Shown: positions 8,556 through 17,619 of the stretch, piece after piece
Layout: every line of letters starts with the position of its first letter
Numbering within the stretch: the stretch's first letter is position 1
Program-made: the position numbers and the translations under genes
DNA from: Chthoniobacterales bacterium
Lineage (GTDB): Bacteria; Verrucomicrobiota; Verrucomicrobiia; Chthoniobacterales; Terrimicrobiaceae
Direction of reading: 5' to 3'
Length of the DNA stretch: 64,000 bases
Assembly (NCBI GenBank): GCA_014879575.1
Contig: JACSRU010000115.1
Location: 62,001 to 126,000, forward strand
The notes under the pieces: model-generated
Seen by the model: the letters and a program-made list of their open reading frames with translations, nothing else
What the model was told of the DNA's origin: nothing
Database searches by the model: none

Positions 8556-10127
8556 TCATTCCCACTCGATGGTTGCCGGGGGTTTGCTCGAGACGTCGTA
8601 GCAAATCCGATTCACCCCGCTGACTTCGTTGATCAGGCGCGAGGAGAGGCGGCCGAGAAGTTCATGGGGCAGGCGGACCCAGTCTGCGGTCATCCCGTCG
8701 TGGCTTTGAACAATCCGCAGGGCAATTGTGTAATCATAGGTCCGCTCATCGCCCATCACTCCCACGGAACGCACCGGCAGCAGGACGGCGAACGATTGCC
8801 AGACCTTGTAATACCAGCCGGACTTTTTCATCTCCTCGATCACAATCGCATCGGCCTCCCGCACAATGCGCAAGCGCTCGGGGGTGACGTCCCCAAGGAT
8901 CCGGACCGCCAGGCCCGGCCCGGGAAACGGCTGGCGCTGGACAATCTCCTTCGAGAGCCCGAGTTCCGCACCGACGCGACGCACCTCGTCCTTGAAAAGT
9001 TGACGGAGCGGCTCGACCAGTTCGAACTTCATCCGCTCGGGAAGACCACCGACATTATGGTGGCTCTTGATGAGCGCGGCGGGATTTCCGGAAATGGAAA
9101 CGCTCTCGATGACATCCGGATAGAGGGTGCCTTGGGCGAGGAACCGATAGCTGCCGGGAGCGGTCTTTTTGAGATCCCGGGCGGCGGCCTCGAAGACCTT
9201 GATGAACTCGTTGCCGATGATCTTGCGCTTGCGCTCGGGATCAACAACCCGCTTGAGTTTTCCAAGAAACCGCCGGGAGGCATCAATAGTTCGCATGCGG
9301 ATCCGAAACTCCCCCGCAAACAACTTTTCCACGGCCGCCGCCTCGTCCTTGCGGAGCAGCCCGTTATCCACAAAAATGCAGGTGAGTTGGTCGCCGATCG
9401 CCTTGTGGATCAATGCGGCCGCCACGGAGGAATCCACCCCGCCGCTCAGGCCGAGGATGACTTTCCCGTTGCCAACCTGTTCGCGAATTTCCCGGCAGGT
9501 CCGATCAATGAACGATTCCATCGTCCAGGTCGGCTTCGCGCCGCAGATCTTGTGGACAAAATTCGCGAGGATCTCGTGACCGCGCGGGGTGTGGACGACC
9601 TCGGGGTGGAATTGCAGGCCAAAAATATTGCGTTTGGTATCCCCAATGACGGCATGGCGGGAATTTTCCGTCCGGCCGAGGACGCGGAATCCCGCCGGGA
9701 GTCGCGTGATTTTGTCGCCATGGCTGTTCCAGACATCCAATTCGGCGGGAAGTTTGTGAAAGAGGGCGCAGCGGGGGTCGCCCTTCAGTTTGCCGGGACC
9801 ATATTCGCGACGTTCGGAGCGTTCCACCTTGCCGCCAAGCCCTTGGGCGATGAGCTGCATCCCGTAACAAATCCCCAGCACGGGAACTCCGAGGGAGTAA
9901 ATTTTTCGGTCCACCTGCGGGGCATTTTTCGCATACACGCTTGCCGGACCTCCGGACAAAATGATGCCGGCGGGTTTCAGGGCGCGGAGAGCGGAGGCTT
10001 TGGTGTGGAAGGGAACAATCTCGGAATAGACGTGGCACTCCCGGATCCGGCGCGCGATGACCTGGGTGTATTGGGACCCGAAGTCGAGGATCAGGATTTT
10101 GTCACCATCGGGATGTTGAACGCTCAT
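8556..10127 (-). CDS. guaA: GMP synthase (glutamine-hydrolysing)
   Basis: Converts XMP to GMP using glutamine and ATP. The 523-residue protein has a class-I glutamine amidotransferase domain with nucleophile Cys in [16 protein letters not shown] and the His-Glu pair in [10 protein letters not shown]. The ATP-pyrophosphatase domain carries the P-loop [13 protein letters not shown], and a C-terminal dimerisation domain ends in the conserved TIEWE. Full length. The upstream gap holds only the small lipoprotein gene on the same strand. Confidence 0.97.
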   Translation of the reverse strand: MSVQHPDGDKILILDFGSQYTQVIARRIRECHVYSEIVPFHTKASALRALKPAGIILSGGPASVYAKNAPQVDRKIYSLGVPVLGICYGMQLIAQGLGGKVERSERREYGPGKLKGDPRCALFHKLPAELDVWNSHGDKITRLPAGFRVLGRTENSRHAVIGDTKRNIFGLQFHPEVVHTPRGHEILANFVHKICGAKPTWTMESFIDRTCREIREQVGNGKVILGLSGGVDSSVAAALIHKAIGDQLTCIFVDNGLLRKDEAAAVEKLFAGEFRIRMRTIDASRRFLGKLKRVVDPERKRKIIGNEFIKVFEAAARDLKKTAPGSYRFLAQGTLYPDVIESVSISGNPAALIKSHHNVGGLPERMKFELVEPLRQLFKDEVRRVGAELGLSKEIVQRQPFPGPGLAVRILGDVTPERLRIVREADAIVIEEMKKSGWYYKVWQSFAVLLPVRSVGVMGDERTYDYTIALRIVQSHDGMTADWVRLPHELLGRLSSRLINEVSGVNRICYDVSSKPPATIEWE

Positions 10128-10187
10128 GAAAAAGGGATGCGAAAATTACTGGAGGGCAGCCACTGGGTTACTGGGTTGGACAAAGGA

Positions 10188-10364
10188 TCAGCGGTAGTCG
10201 GCTCCGAAGGAGTCCGAAGTGGGATCATTCGGAACAATCTGGCCCCGCCCCTGCAGGCCATCCTGGAACCGATTTCCCACATCGCTTGCGCTCTGCTCCG
10301 TCACCGAGCAAGCGTTCAGGGTGAGGAGCAGACCGATGCAGAGGAACAAGAAGACGCCTTTCAT
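10188..10364 (-). CDS. Small predicted lipoprotein, 58 residues
   Basis: An ATG at 10364 opens a 58-codon frame ending in TGA at 10188. The N terminus is a textbook lipoprotein signal: Met-Lys-Gly, a hydrophobic core (VFLFLCIGLLLTL) and a lipobox LNAC with the modified Cys at residue 19. The mature part is about 40 residues, polar, and ends PNDPTSDSFGADYR. The gene is divergent from aat (28 bp between starts) and 60 bp upstream of guaA. No family is recognised and the function is unknown. It is a real gene judging by the signal, but could only be confirmed by conservation. Confidence 0.6.
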   Translation of the reverse strand: MKGVFLFLCIGLLLTLNACSVTEQSASDVGNRFQDGLQGRGQIVPNDPTSDSFGADYR

Positions 10365-10392
10365 CCGTCCGAGAATAATGATTTGCTCGGGT

Positions 10393-11028
10393 ATGGCAAA
10401 CAGGATTCCACCAGAAACCCTGCTGGAATTTTACCGGCAGGGAGTCTTTCCCATGGCCGGGCCGGGTGGGCTGCGGCTTTTTTCTCCGGATCCCCGGGGA
10501 ATCCTCCCCTTGGAGGCGTTCCACATCCCCCACGGCACCCGACGGGCCTGGAGAAGCAGGGATTGGGAACTGCGCATGGACACCTGTTTCCCGGAAGTGG
10601 TCCTCGCGTGCGCGGAGCGCAAGGAAACATGGATTGATGAAACGCTCTATCGAAGCTACCTCGAACTTCACAAGGCCGGTCACGCACATTCCATCGAAAT
10701 CTGGATCAGAGATCGCCTGGCCGGGGGGTTATACGGCGTCCGGCTCGGTGCGGCATTTTTTGGGGAGTCCATGTTTCATCGGGTGACCGATGCCTCAAAA
10801 ATCGCGCTCTGCTGTCTCGTGGCTCTCCTGAGATCCGGCGGCTTCCTGCTTCTCGACCTCCAATGGGTCACCCCGCATCTCACCCGCTTTGGCGCCGTGG
10901 AAATCTCCCGGGAAGCCTATCTCAAAATGCTCACCTCCGCTGTCTCCACGAAGGCGACTCTGTCGGCGATGCCAGGGGACGCCGCCACGCTCGATCTCCT
11001 GTTGGGCGATCGGAACACCCGGCGATAG
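10393..11028 (+). CDS. aat: Leucyl/phenylalanyl-tRNA-protein transferase
   Basis: Transfers Leu or Phe from tRNA to the N terminus of proteins with basic N-terminal residues, marking them for ClpAP (bacterial N-degron pathway). Motifs FYRQGVFPMA, GGLYGVRLGAAFFGESMF and LLDLQWVTPHLTRFGAVEISR are all family hallmarks. Start ATG 10393 (MANRIPPETLLEFY) gives 211 residues, normal for the family. The frame extends upstream to 10219, but that part overlaps the divergent lipoprotein gene and does not look like Aat. Confidence 0.94.
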   Translation: MANRIPPETLLEFYRQGVFPMAGPGGLRLFSPDPRGILPLEAFHIPHGTRRAWRSRDWELRMDTCFPEVVLACAERKETWIDETLYRSYLELHKAGHAHSIEIWIRDRLAGGLYGVRLGAAFFGESMFHRVTDASKIALCCLVALLRSGGFLLLDLQWVTPHLTRFGAVEISREAYLKMLTSAVSTKATLSAMPGDAATLDLLLGDRNTRR

Positions 11029-11032
11029 TTTT

Positions 11033-12025
11033 TCAGACCTTCCAGAGCTGAAGAACCCGAAGGTAGTTCGCGCGCTCGAACGCCGAGGAATCCGGGGAAT
11101 TGCGATGGCTCAGGCAGCCGCGCATTTCCGAGATGTCCTGATAATCATGCTCCACCATCCACGCCGCGAAGTCTTTGATGAGTGCCGTCAGTGCCTGTGG
11201 TCCCTGCCGAAGCAGCAACGAAACCATCTGAAGGGTGTCGGCACCGGCCATGATCCCCTTGATCGCATCGTGAACCTTGTGGACTCCGCCGCTGAGAGAA
11301 AGGGAGAGAGGGGTTTTTCCGTGCAGAATCGCCATCCAACGCAGCCGGAGCAGAAGTTCGGAGGAGGTTGAGAGGAAAATTTTCGGCTCCACGTTAAGGT
11401 CTTCGATATCCAAATCCGGCTGATAAAAGCGGTTGAAAAGCACAAGTCCGTTCGCGCCGGCAAGCTGGATGTTCCTGGCCAGGTGCGGAAGGGATGAGTA
11501 AAACGGGGACAGTTTCACGGCGAACGGGATGGCAACCTTTTCGCGTACCCCGGCCACCACATCGAGCACGCGGGCCTCAATTTCCGGGCCGCTCTCGGCC
11601 TCATCGGTTGGCACCTCGTAAATGTTCAGTTCGATCGCATCCGCCCCGGCCTCCTCCATGAATTTTGCGTGGCCCACCCATCCCCCCGGAGTTCGGCCGT
11701 TGAGCGAACCGATCACGGGGATCGACAACCGGCTCTTCAACAGGGCGATGTGTTTGAGATAGTCCTCCGGGCCGAGCGAATACTCTGCGGATTCCGGGAA
11801 ATAGCTCATGGCCTCCGCATGGGATTCCTCGAACGTCTCGGTGAAGGCCGTCATGGCCGAGGCTTCGCCGGTGAGTTGTTCCTCGAAAAGGGAATGCAGG
11901 ACAATCGCCGCCGCCCCGTTATCCTCGAGACGACGCGCCGTGTCGAGATCGTCGCCAAGCGGGGAGGCGCCGACAACAAACGGGGATTCCAGTTCCAGAC
12001 CGAGGTATTGGGTTTTCAGGTTCAT
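11033..12025 (-). CDS. Dihydroorotate-dehydrogenase-like FMN protein paired with PFOR
   Basis: A 330-residue TIM-barrel flavoprotein of the DHOD family (ESPFVVGASPLGDD at the start, FAVKLSPF and SLSGGVHKVHDAIKGIMAGAD later). It overlaps the end of the upstream PFOR gene by 4 bp, so the two are translationally coupled. DHOD-like proteins next to nifJ recur in several phyla, and their role is not pyrimidine synthesis by default. I infer a redox function linked to pyruvate oxidation. A standard pyrD role is possible but less likely. Confidence 0.85.
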   Translation of the reverse strand: MNLKTQYLGLELESPFVVGASPLGDDLDTARRLEDNGAAAIVLHSLFEEQLTGEASAMTAFTETFEESHAEAMSYFPESAEYSLGPEDYLKHIALLKSRLSIPVIGSLNGRTPGGWVGHAKFMEEAGADAIELNIYEVPTDEAESGPEIEARVLDVVAGVREKVAIPFAVKLSPFYSSLPHLARNIQLAGANGLVLFNRFYQPDLDIEDLNVEPKIFLSTSSELLLRLRWMAILHGKTPLSLSLSGGVHKVHDAIKGIMAGADTLQMVSLLLRQGPQALTALIKDFAAWMVEHDYQDISEMRGCLSHRNSPDSSAFERANYLRVLQLWKV

Positions 12026-15000
12026 GAGGTTTTCTCCGGAGTTCCGCCGCTGGCCATGCGACGGTAGGTTTCGTAGCGTGAAGCGATCTGATCCTGGGCA
12101 TTGCGCGCAAGGGTTGCCGCACGCTCCTTGTTGGCCGACTCCAGCAGCCGATAACGGATTTCATTTTCGGTGAACCGGGCCAGCGGGAGTTTCGGTGCCG
12201 GGGAATCCAAAACCAGCGGGGAAAGTCCGGCCTCCAGACGGCGGGGATCATGTCGGTAAAGCGGCCAATAGCCGGTCTCGACCGCGAGCTTTTGTTGCTC
12301 GAGGCCTCGCGCCAGATTGTAGCCGTGCGCGATGCAATGGCTGTAGGCGATGATGAGCGAGGTGCCGGGATAGGACTCCGCCTCCGCGAAGGCTTTCAAG
12401 GTCTGGGAATCCTTCCCTCCCATGGCCACGCGGGCGACATAGACGTTCCCGTAGCTCATGGCATACAGCCCGAGATCCTTCTTGGCATTGGCTTTTCCGG
12501 AAGCCGCAAATTTTGCGATCGCTCCCATCGGGGTCGCTTTCGACTGCTGGCCGCCCGTGTTGGAATAGACCTCGGTATCCAGAACGAGAATGTTGACATT
12601 CTCCCCAAGCGAAAGCACGTGGTCGAGCCCGCCAAACCCGATGTCGTAGGCCCAGCCGTCCCCGCCCATGATCCACACGGATTTCTTGACAAGGTAATCG
12701 GCGAGTCCCTCAAGCCGTGCCCGGAAACTTTCCGGGACCAATGCCAGCTTTTCACGAAGTGCGACGACCCGTTCTCTCTGTTGCGCAATCCCCGCCTCCG
12801 TGGATTGATCGGCCTCCAGGATCGAGGCCACAAATTCCGCGCCCAGCGCATCCTTCGCCGCCAGCAAAAGTTCGCGGGCCTGGGTGTTTTTGTGTGTGAC
12901 CGACAGCCGGAGACCGAGCCCGAATTCCGCATTGTCCTCAAAAAGCGAGTTCGCCCAGGCCGGGCCCCGTCCGTCGGAGTTCGTCGTATAGGGAGTCGTC
13001 GGAAGGTTCCCCCCATAAATCGAGGAACAGCCGGTCGCATTCGCAATGATGGCACGGTCGCCGAACATCTGGGTCATCAGCTTGACGTAGGGCGTCTCGC
13101 CGCAACCCACACACGCGCCGGAATACTCGAACAACGGGGTCATGAACTGGCTGTCCTTTACCAGGTCGGCCTTGAGTCGCGTGCGATCCGGTGCGGGAAG
13201 GGATTCGAAAAACGCGAAGTTCGCGCGTTCCCGCTCGCGGAGCGGCGCCAGGGGGGCGGCATCGAGTGCCTTGTGCTTGGCGTTTGTCTTGTCCTTGGCC
13301 GGACAGATGTAAATGCAAAGGCGGCATCCGGTGCAGTCCTCCGGCGCCACTTGGATCGTGTAACGCTGGCCGGTGACTTCCGGAGACCGGAAGGCCACGG
13401 ACTGAAACCCTTCCGGCGCGGCGGTCAGCTCGGATTCGGGATAATATTTTGCGCGGATCGCCGCATGCGGGCACACGAGCACACACTTGTTGCACTGGAT
13501 GCAGATCGCGGAATCCCAGACCGGAATTTCCAGGGCGAGATTTCGCTTTTCCCATTTGCTGGTGCCCGTCGGCCAGACCCCGTCGGGAGGGAACACACTC
13601 ACCGGCAACTGGTCTCCGCGCCCGGCAAGCAGCGTTCCGGAGACCTCCCTCACAAAATCCGGCGCCTCGACCGGAATCGGGAACGGGCGCGGTGCGGTGG
13701 CCGTGGCGGCGTCCGGCACCTGAACTTCGTGGATGCCGGCCACCGACTTATCCACGGCGTTGCAATTCCGCTGCACAAGATCCGCCCCCTTGCGGGCGTA
13801 GCTCTTCTCAATGGCGGTCTTGATTTCGGAAATCGCCTGATCCAGCGGAAGGATGTCGCTCAATGCGAAGTAGGCCACCTGCATGATCGTGTTGATCCTG
13901 GCTCCCATGCCGGTCTCCTTGGCGATGCGATACGCATCAATGACAAAAAACTTCAACTTTTTTGAGAGGATCAATTCCTGGGACTCGTGCGAGAGGTGAT
14001 CCCAGGCGGTCTCCGGCCCATGCGGAGTGTTCAGAAGAAAGGTCGCCCCCTCGCGGGCCGTTTCCAGCACCGGTTGCTGCTCGAGCAGATGGTATTGATG
14101 ACACCCGACGAAGTCTGCGGCGGAGATCAGATACGGTGCGTGAATCGGATCGTTCCCGAATCTCAGGTGCGAGACGGTGACCGCCCCCGCCTTTTTCGAG
14201 TCATAGACAAAATACGCCTGCGCATGGAGCCCGAGCTTCTTGGCGATGATCTTGATCGTGTTCTTGTTTGCGCCGACGGTGCCGTCCGAGCCGAGCCCAT
14301 AAAAGACCGCCTGATTGAAGGTCTGACCCGGAAGGTGGAATCCCGGATCGTAGCGGAGCGAGAGCCCGCTCACATCGTCCTCGATCCCGATCGTAAATTC
14401 CTCCCGTGGCTCCTCCGCCTGCATGTCGGCGAAAATTGCCAGTGCCATGGCCGGGGTAAATTCCTTCGAGGCCAGCCCGAAGCGTCCTCCGTGGACCTTT
14501 GGCAATTCCTTCCACCGCGAGCGCCCCCTGGCCCGGAGCGTCGAGGAGACATCGAGGAAAAGGGGCTCGCCAGGAGCCCCGGGTTCCTTCGTCCGGTCGA
14601 GCACCGTGATCTGCTTGACCGTCTCCGGCAACGCATTCAGAAAGGCCCAGGCATCAAACGGCCGATAGAGCCGGACTTGCAGGACGCCTGTCCGCTGCCC
14701 CGTGCTGTTCAGGTATTTTGATGTCTCCCGGAGCGTCTCCCCACCGGATCCCATCACCACCACCACCCGGTCGGCTTCCGGATCCCCGGTATAATCAAAA
14801 AGGTGGTATGTCCGCCCGGTCAGCGACGCAAACCGGAACATCTCCTCCTGCACAATCCCCGGCAACGCCGCGTAAAAGGGATTGGCCGCCTCGCGGGCCT
14901 GGAAAAAAGCATCCGGATTCTGCGCCGTCCCCCGAATGCTCGGACGGTCGGGCGTCATCGCCCGCTTCGCGTGCGCCTGGATCGCGGCCTCGTCCATCAT

Positions 15001-15591
15001 GGCGCGAAGCACATCATCGGAAAGCAACTCCAGATCATTGATCTCGTGCGAGGTGCGGAAGCCGTCAAAAAAGTGCAGAAACGGCACGCGGGAGAGCAAC
15101 GTGGACGCGTGGGCGATGCAGGCCATGTCGTGGGCCTCCTGGACGCTGGCCGATCCCAGCAGCGCAAACCCCGTCTGCCGGACTGCCATGACGTCCGAAT
15201 GATCCCCAAAAATCGAAAGGGCGTGGGTGGCAAGCGTCCGGGCCGTCACATGCATGCAGAACGGCATCAGCTGGCCCGCCAGCTTATACATGATCGGGAT
15301 CATCAAAAGAAGCCCCTGGGAAGCGGTAAAGGTGGTCGCCAGCGATCCCCCCTGGAGCATTCCATGAATGGTTCCCGCAGCCCCTGCCTCGGATTGCATT
15401 TCCACGACCTTCGGGACATGCCCCCAAAGATTTCCCTGCCCCTTCGATGCCCATTCGTCCGAAAGCTCACCCATCGGAGTCGAAGGAGTGATCGGATAAA
15501 GAGCGATCGTCTCACTCAGCCGATAAGCGACATACGCCGCCGCTTCGTTGCCATCCATGCTCCGTCTCGCTGCGCTGGTGCGTGTTTGCAT
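12022..15591 (-). CDS. nifJ: Pyruvate:ferredoxin (flavodoxin) oxidoreductase
   Basis: Single-chain PFOR of 1189 residues, oxidising pyruvate and CoA to acetyl-CoA and CO2 with reduction of ferredoxin or flavodoxin. The N-terminal domain has the substrate loop YPITPSTPMGE. The ferredoxin-like domain has two 4Fe-4S motifs (CIQCNKCVLVCP, CTGCRLCIYICP). The C-terminal thiamine-diphosphate domain has GACVGCGETPY and GGDGWAYDIGFGG followed by DTEVYSNTGGQ. It points to anaerobic or microaerobic metabolism. ATG 15591 was used; MDGNEAAAYVA, 12 codons later, is an alternative start. Confidence 0.97.
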   Translation of the reverse strand: MQTRTSAARRSMDGNEAAAYVAYRLSETIALYPITPSTPMGELSDEWASKGQGNLWGHVPKVVEMQSEAGAAGTIHGMLQGGSLATTFTASQGLLLMIPIMYKLAGQLMPFCMHVTARTLATHALSIFGDHSDVMAVRQTGFALLGSASVQEAHDMACIAHASTLLSRVPFLHFFDGFRTSHEINDLELLSDDVLRAMMDEAAIQAHAKRAMTPDRPSIRGTAQNPDAFFQAREAANPFYAALPGIVQEEMFRFASLTGRTYHLFDYTGDPEADRVVVVMGSGGETLRETSKYLNSTGQRTGVLQVRLYRPFDAWAFLNALPETVKQITVLDRTKEPGAPGEPLFLDVSSTLRARGRSRWKELPKVHGGRFGLASKEFTPAMALAIFADMQAEEPREEFTIGIEDDVSGLSLRYDPGFHLPGQTFNQAVFYGLGSDGTVGANKNTIKIIAKKLGLHAQAYFVYDSKKAGAVTVSHLRFGNDPIHAPYLISAADFVGCHQYHLLEQQPVLETAREGATFLLNTPHGPETAWDHLSHESQELILSKKLKFFVIDAYRIAKETGMGARINTIMQVAYFALSDILPLDQAISEIKTAIEKSYARKGADLVQRNCNAVDKSVAGIHEVQVPDAATATAPRPFPIPVEAPDFVREVSGTLLAGRGDQLPVSVFPPDGVWPTGTSKWEKRNLALEIPVWDSAICIQCNKCVLVCPHAAIRAKYYPESELTAAPEGFQSVAFRSPEVTGQRYTIQVAPEDCTGCRLCIYICPAKDKTNAKHKALDAAPLAPLRERERANFAFFESLPAPDRTRLKADLVKDSQFMTPLFEYSGACVGCGETPYVKLMTQMFGDRAIIANATGCSSIYGGNLPTTPYTTNSDGRGPAWANSLFEDNAEFGLGLRLSVTHKNTQARELLLAAKDALGAEFVASILEADQSTEAGIAQQRERVVALREKLALVPESFRARLEGLADYLVKKSVWIMGGDGWAYDIGFGGLDHVLSLGENVNILVLDTEVYSNTGGQQSKATPMGAIAKFAASGKANAKKDLGLYAMSYGNVYVARVAMGGKDSQTLKAFAEAESYPGTSLIIAYSHCIAHGYNLARGLEQQKLAVETGYWPLYRHDPRRLEAGLSPLVLDSPAPKLPLARFTENEIRYRLLESANKERAATLARNAQDQIASRYETYRRMASGGTPEKTS

Positions 15592-15694
15592 GGAGTATAA
15601 GCTACGCTAATATAAGGATGCGTAAAGAAAAATTCGGTTAATACACGAACGTTTTTCCACGAGGCCGCGCGCCCGCCGCTCCATGGTGCGAGGT

Positions 15695-15783
15695 GCCTCT
15701 TCTGGAGGGACGACCTCCGTGTCGTCCGTCTCGGGCCGTGCCATCCCCGCCGACCGCCAGCGGACTCCAGGGCGCGGGGCACC
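15695..15783. repeat. Hairpin-rich intergenic repeat, copy 1
   Basis: About 89 bp, nearly the same as copy 2, which starts 113 bp later. It contains the perfect inverted repeat GGACGAC/GTCGTCC (15708-15714 and 15721-15727, loop CTCCGT) inside a CTGGAGGGAC block. It lies between nifJ and serA with no gene. Compared with copy 2 it lacks a 17-bp internal hairpin module. Probably a dispersed intergenic repeat family; window data show only these two copies. Confidence 0.7.
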
Positions 15784-15807
15784 GCCCTCCCCTTCACGGC
15801 ACACAGT

Positions 15808-15914
15808 GCCACTTCTGGAGGGACGACCTCCGTGTCGTCCGCCCCGGGTTGTTCCATCCCCGCCACCCGCCAGCGGACCAGACGAATCTGGTCCCTCCAG
15901 GGTGCGGGGCGCCA
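15808..15914. repeat. Hairpin-rich intergenic repeat, copy 2 (longer)
   Basis: About 107 bp, ending two bases before the serA stop codon. Three inverted repeats are present. The outer pair is CTGGAGGGAC (15815-15824) with GTCCCTCCAG (15891-15900). The second is GGACGAC/GTCGTCC at 15821-15840. The third is GGACCAGA/TCTGGTCC at 15875-15894 with loop CGAA. Lying just 3' of serA, the transcript could form a stable structure that ends or protects the mRNA of the upstream neighbour, but there is no T tract. Confidence 0.75.
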
Positions 15915-15915
15915 C

Positions 15916-17520
15916 TTACAACGAGATCACCCGGGCGGCGGTAATGTCGCTGTCCGCTGTGAGGCGGGAAAGGACGGCTGCATCGGGCAGGCTGTCAAGG
16001 TTCAGCAGGGTGAGCGCGAATCCGCCCTGTTCGGTGCGCGAGAGGCTCATGCTGGCGATGTTGATGTTTTCCTTTCCGAGAAGCGTGCCGATATGGCCGA
16101 CGAGACCCGGCCGATCCTTGTTTTCAAGCAAAAGGACGACCCCAGAGGGGGTCACCTCGACGGGACGCCCGTTGACACGGACGATGCGCGGATCGTTTTT
16201 GGCGCCAAAAAATGTTCCGCCGACCGAAACCTGGCTTTCGCCGCTGAAGACCGCGACGTGGAGCCATTCGTTGAAGTCGGTCTGCTCGCTGGAGCGGATT
16301 TCTTCGACATTGAGTCCGAGCGTCGAGGCCATCGTGCGGACGTTGACGCTGTTGACTTCCTCGCCGCCGACATTTTTAAGAAATCCGGTGAGGATCGCCC
16401 GCGAGATCGCCTCGGTGGGCATCTCGACCGCCTTGCCGCCGTAGGTAATGACAATCCGGTCGTTTCTTTTGGGTGCCAGCTGGGCCACAAAGCGGCCGAT
16501 CTTATCACCCAGTGTCAGGTAGGGTTTCACGAGGGCTGCCGTCTTGGCATCAATGCTCGGCATGTTGACCGCGTTTCGAATTTCCCCTTCGAGCAGGGCT
16601 GCGCGAATCGCCTGGGCAATTTCGATACCGACATTCTCCTGGGCCTCGGCCGTGCTGGCGCCAAGGTGCGGGGTGAAGACGATATTCGGCAGCGGACGCA
16701 GGGCAAAGTCCGCGGGAGGAGGTTCGACCTCGTAAACATCGAGAGCCGCCGCAGCAACCTGACCGGATTTGAGAGCCTCCCCCAGCGCGGCTTCGTCAAT
16801 GAGTCCGCCGCGGGCGCAGTTCACGATCCGCACGCCTTTTTTGCAGAGCCCAAGGCACCGGGCATCCAGCATGTGCCGGGTTTCGTCCGTGAGCGGCATG
16901 TGCATCGTGAGAAAATCCGCCTGAGGCACGAGCGCATCCACTTCCTCGACCAATTCGACCTGAAGGCTGCGGGCCCGGGTGAGCGAAAGGTAGGGGTCGT
17001 AGGCGACAACCCGCATGCCGAACGCAATCGCCCGGCGTGCCAGCTCGGTCCCGATGCGGCCCATGCCCAGAATGCCGAGGGTCTTGTTGTAAAGTTCGAC
17101 GCCCTCGTACTTTTTGCGATCCCACTTCCCGGCCTTCACGCTGGCATCTGCCTGGGGAATGCTGCGGGCGATGCTCATCAACAGGGAAAAGGCATGCTCT
17201 GCGGTGGAAATCGTGTTTCCTCCGGGGGTGTTCATCACAATAACCCCGTGGCGGGTGGCGGCGTCCACATCGACATTGTCCACACCGACCCCCGCCCGCC
17301 CGACCACCTTCAGTTTTTTGGCGGCATCGAGCACGGCGGCGGTGACTTTTGTCTGGCTGCGGACGACGAGGGCGGAGAATTCCGGGATCCGGGCGATCAA
17401 TTCCGCTTCCTTGAGGCCGGTTTGGACGGTCACTTCGAGGGCTCCGCCGACGGCAAGTTCTTCGACGCCCCGTTGGGAAACCGGATCCGCTACGAGCACT
17501 TTCGGTAATGACATTTTCAT
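15916..17520 (-). CDS. serA: D-3-phosphoglycerate dehydrogenase, long form
   Basis: First step of serine synthesis: 3-phosphoglycerate to 3-phosphohydroxypyruvate with NAD+. The 534-residue protein has an N-terminal substrate half, an NAD-binding motif (LGILGMGRIGTELARRA), the catalytic Arg region NCARGGLIDEAALGEAL and the Glu/His region ending FTPHLGASTAEAQ. An intervening allosteric substrate-binding domain follows, then a C-terminal ACT domain (LLLENKDRPGLVGHIGTLLG). The architecture is the type-1, serine-regulated form. Start could be ATG 17520 or ATG 17514. Confidence 0.96.
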   Translation of the reverse strand: MKMSLPKVLVADPVSQRGVEELAVGGALEVTVQTGLKEAELIARIPEFSALVVRSQTKVTAAVLDAAKKLKVVGRAGVGVDNVDVDAATRHGVIVMNTPGGNTISTAEHAFSLLMSIARSIPQADASVKAGKWDRKKYEGVELYNKTLGILGMGRIGTELARRAIAFGMRVVAYDPYLSLTRARSLQVELVEEVDALVPQADFLTMHMPLTDETRHMLDARCLGLCKKGVRIVNCARGGLIDEAALGEALKSGQVAAAALDVYEVEPPPADFALRPLPNIVFTPHLGASTAEAQENVGIEIAQAIRAALLEGEIRNAVNMPSIDAKTAALVKPYLTLGDKIGRFVAQLAPKRNDRIVITYGGKAVEMPTEAISRAILTGFLKNVGGEEVNSVNVRTMASTLGLNVEEIRSSEQTDFNEWLHVAVFSGESQVSVGGTFFGAKNDPRIVRVNGRPVEVTPSGVVLLLENKDRPGLVGHIGTLLGKENINIASMSLSRTEQGGFALTLLNLDSLPDAAVLSRLTADSDITAARVISL

Positions 17521-17619
17521 TTTGAGAATTCTGGATTATCCATGAGATCGCCGGGTTGGGCGGTCGCGCAGGAATGCGTGTGATAAGCCCAAACCGCTTC
17601 AACGGAAAACCAATTTTTT

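Noticed and set aside
10219-10392. N-terminal extension of Aat from the upstream start
   Set aside because: The extra 58 residues have no family similarity and overlap the divergent lipoprotein gene.
8535-10637. 700-codon open frame opposite guaA
   Set aside because: It is the antisense shadow of guaA, low in hydrophobic order and without motifs; guaA is certain.
15695-15914. CRISPR array
   Set aside because: Only two copies, each about 90-107 bp with internal hairpins, and no regular spacers or cas genes.
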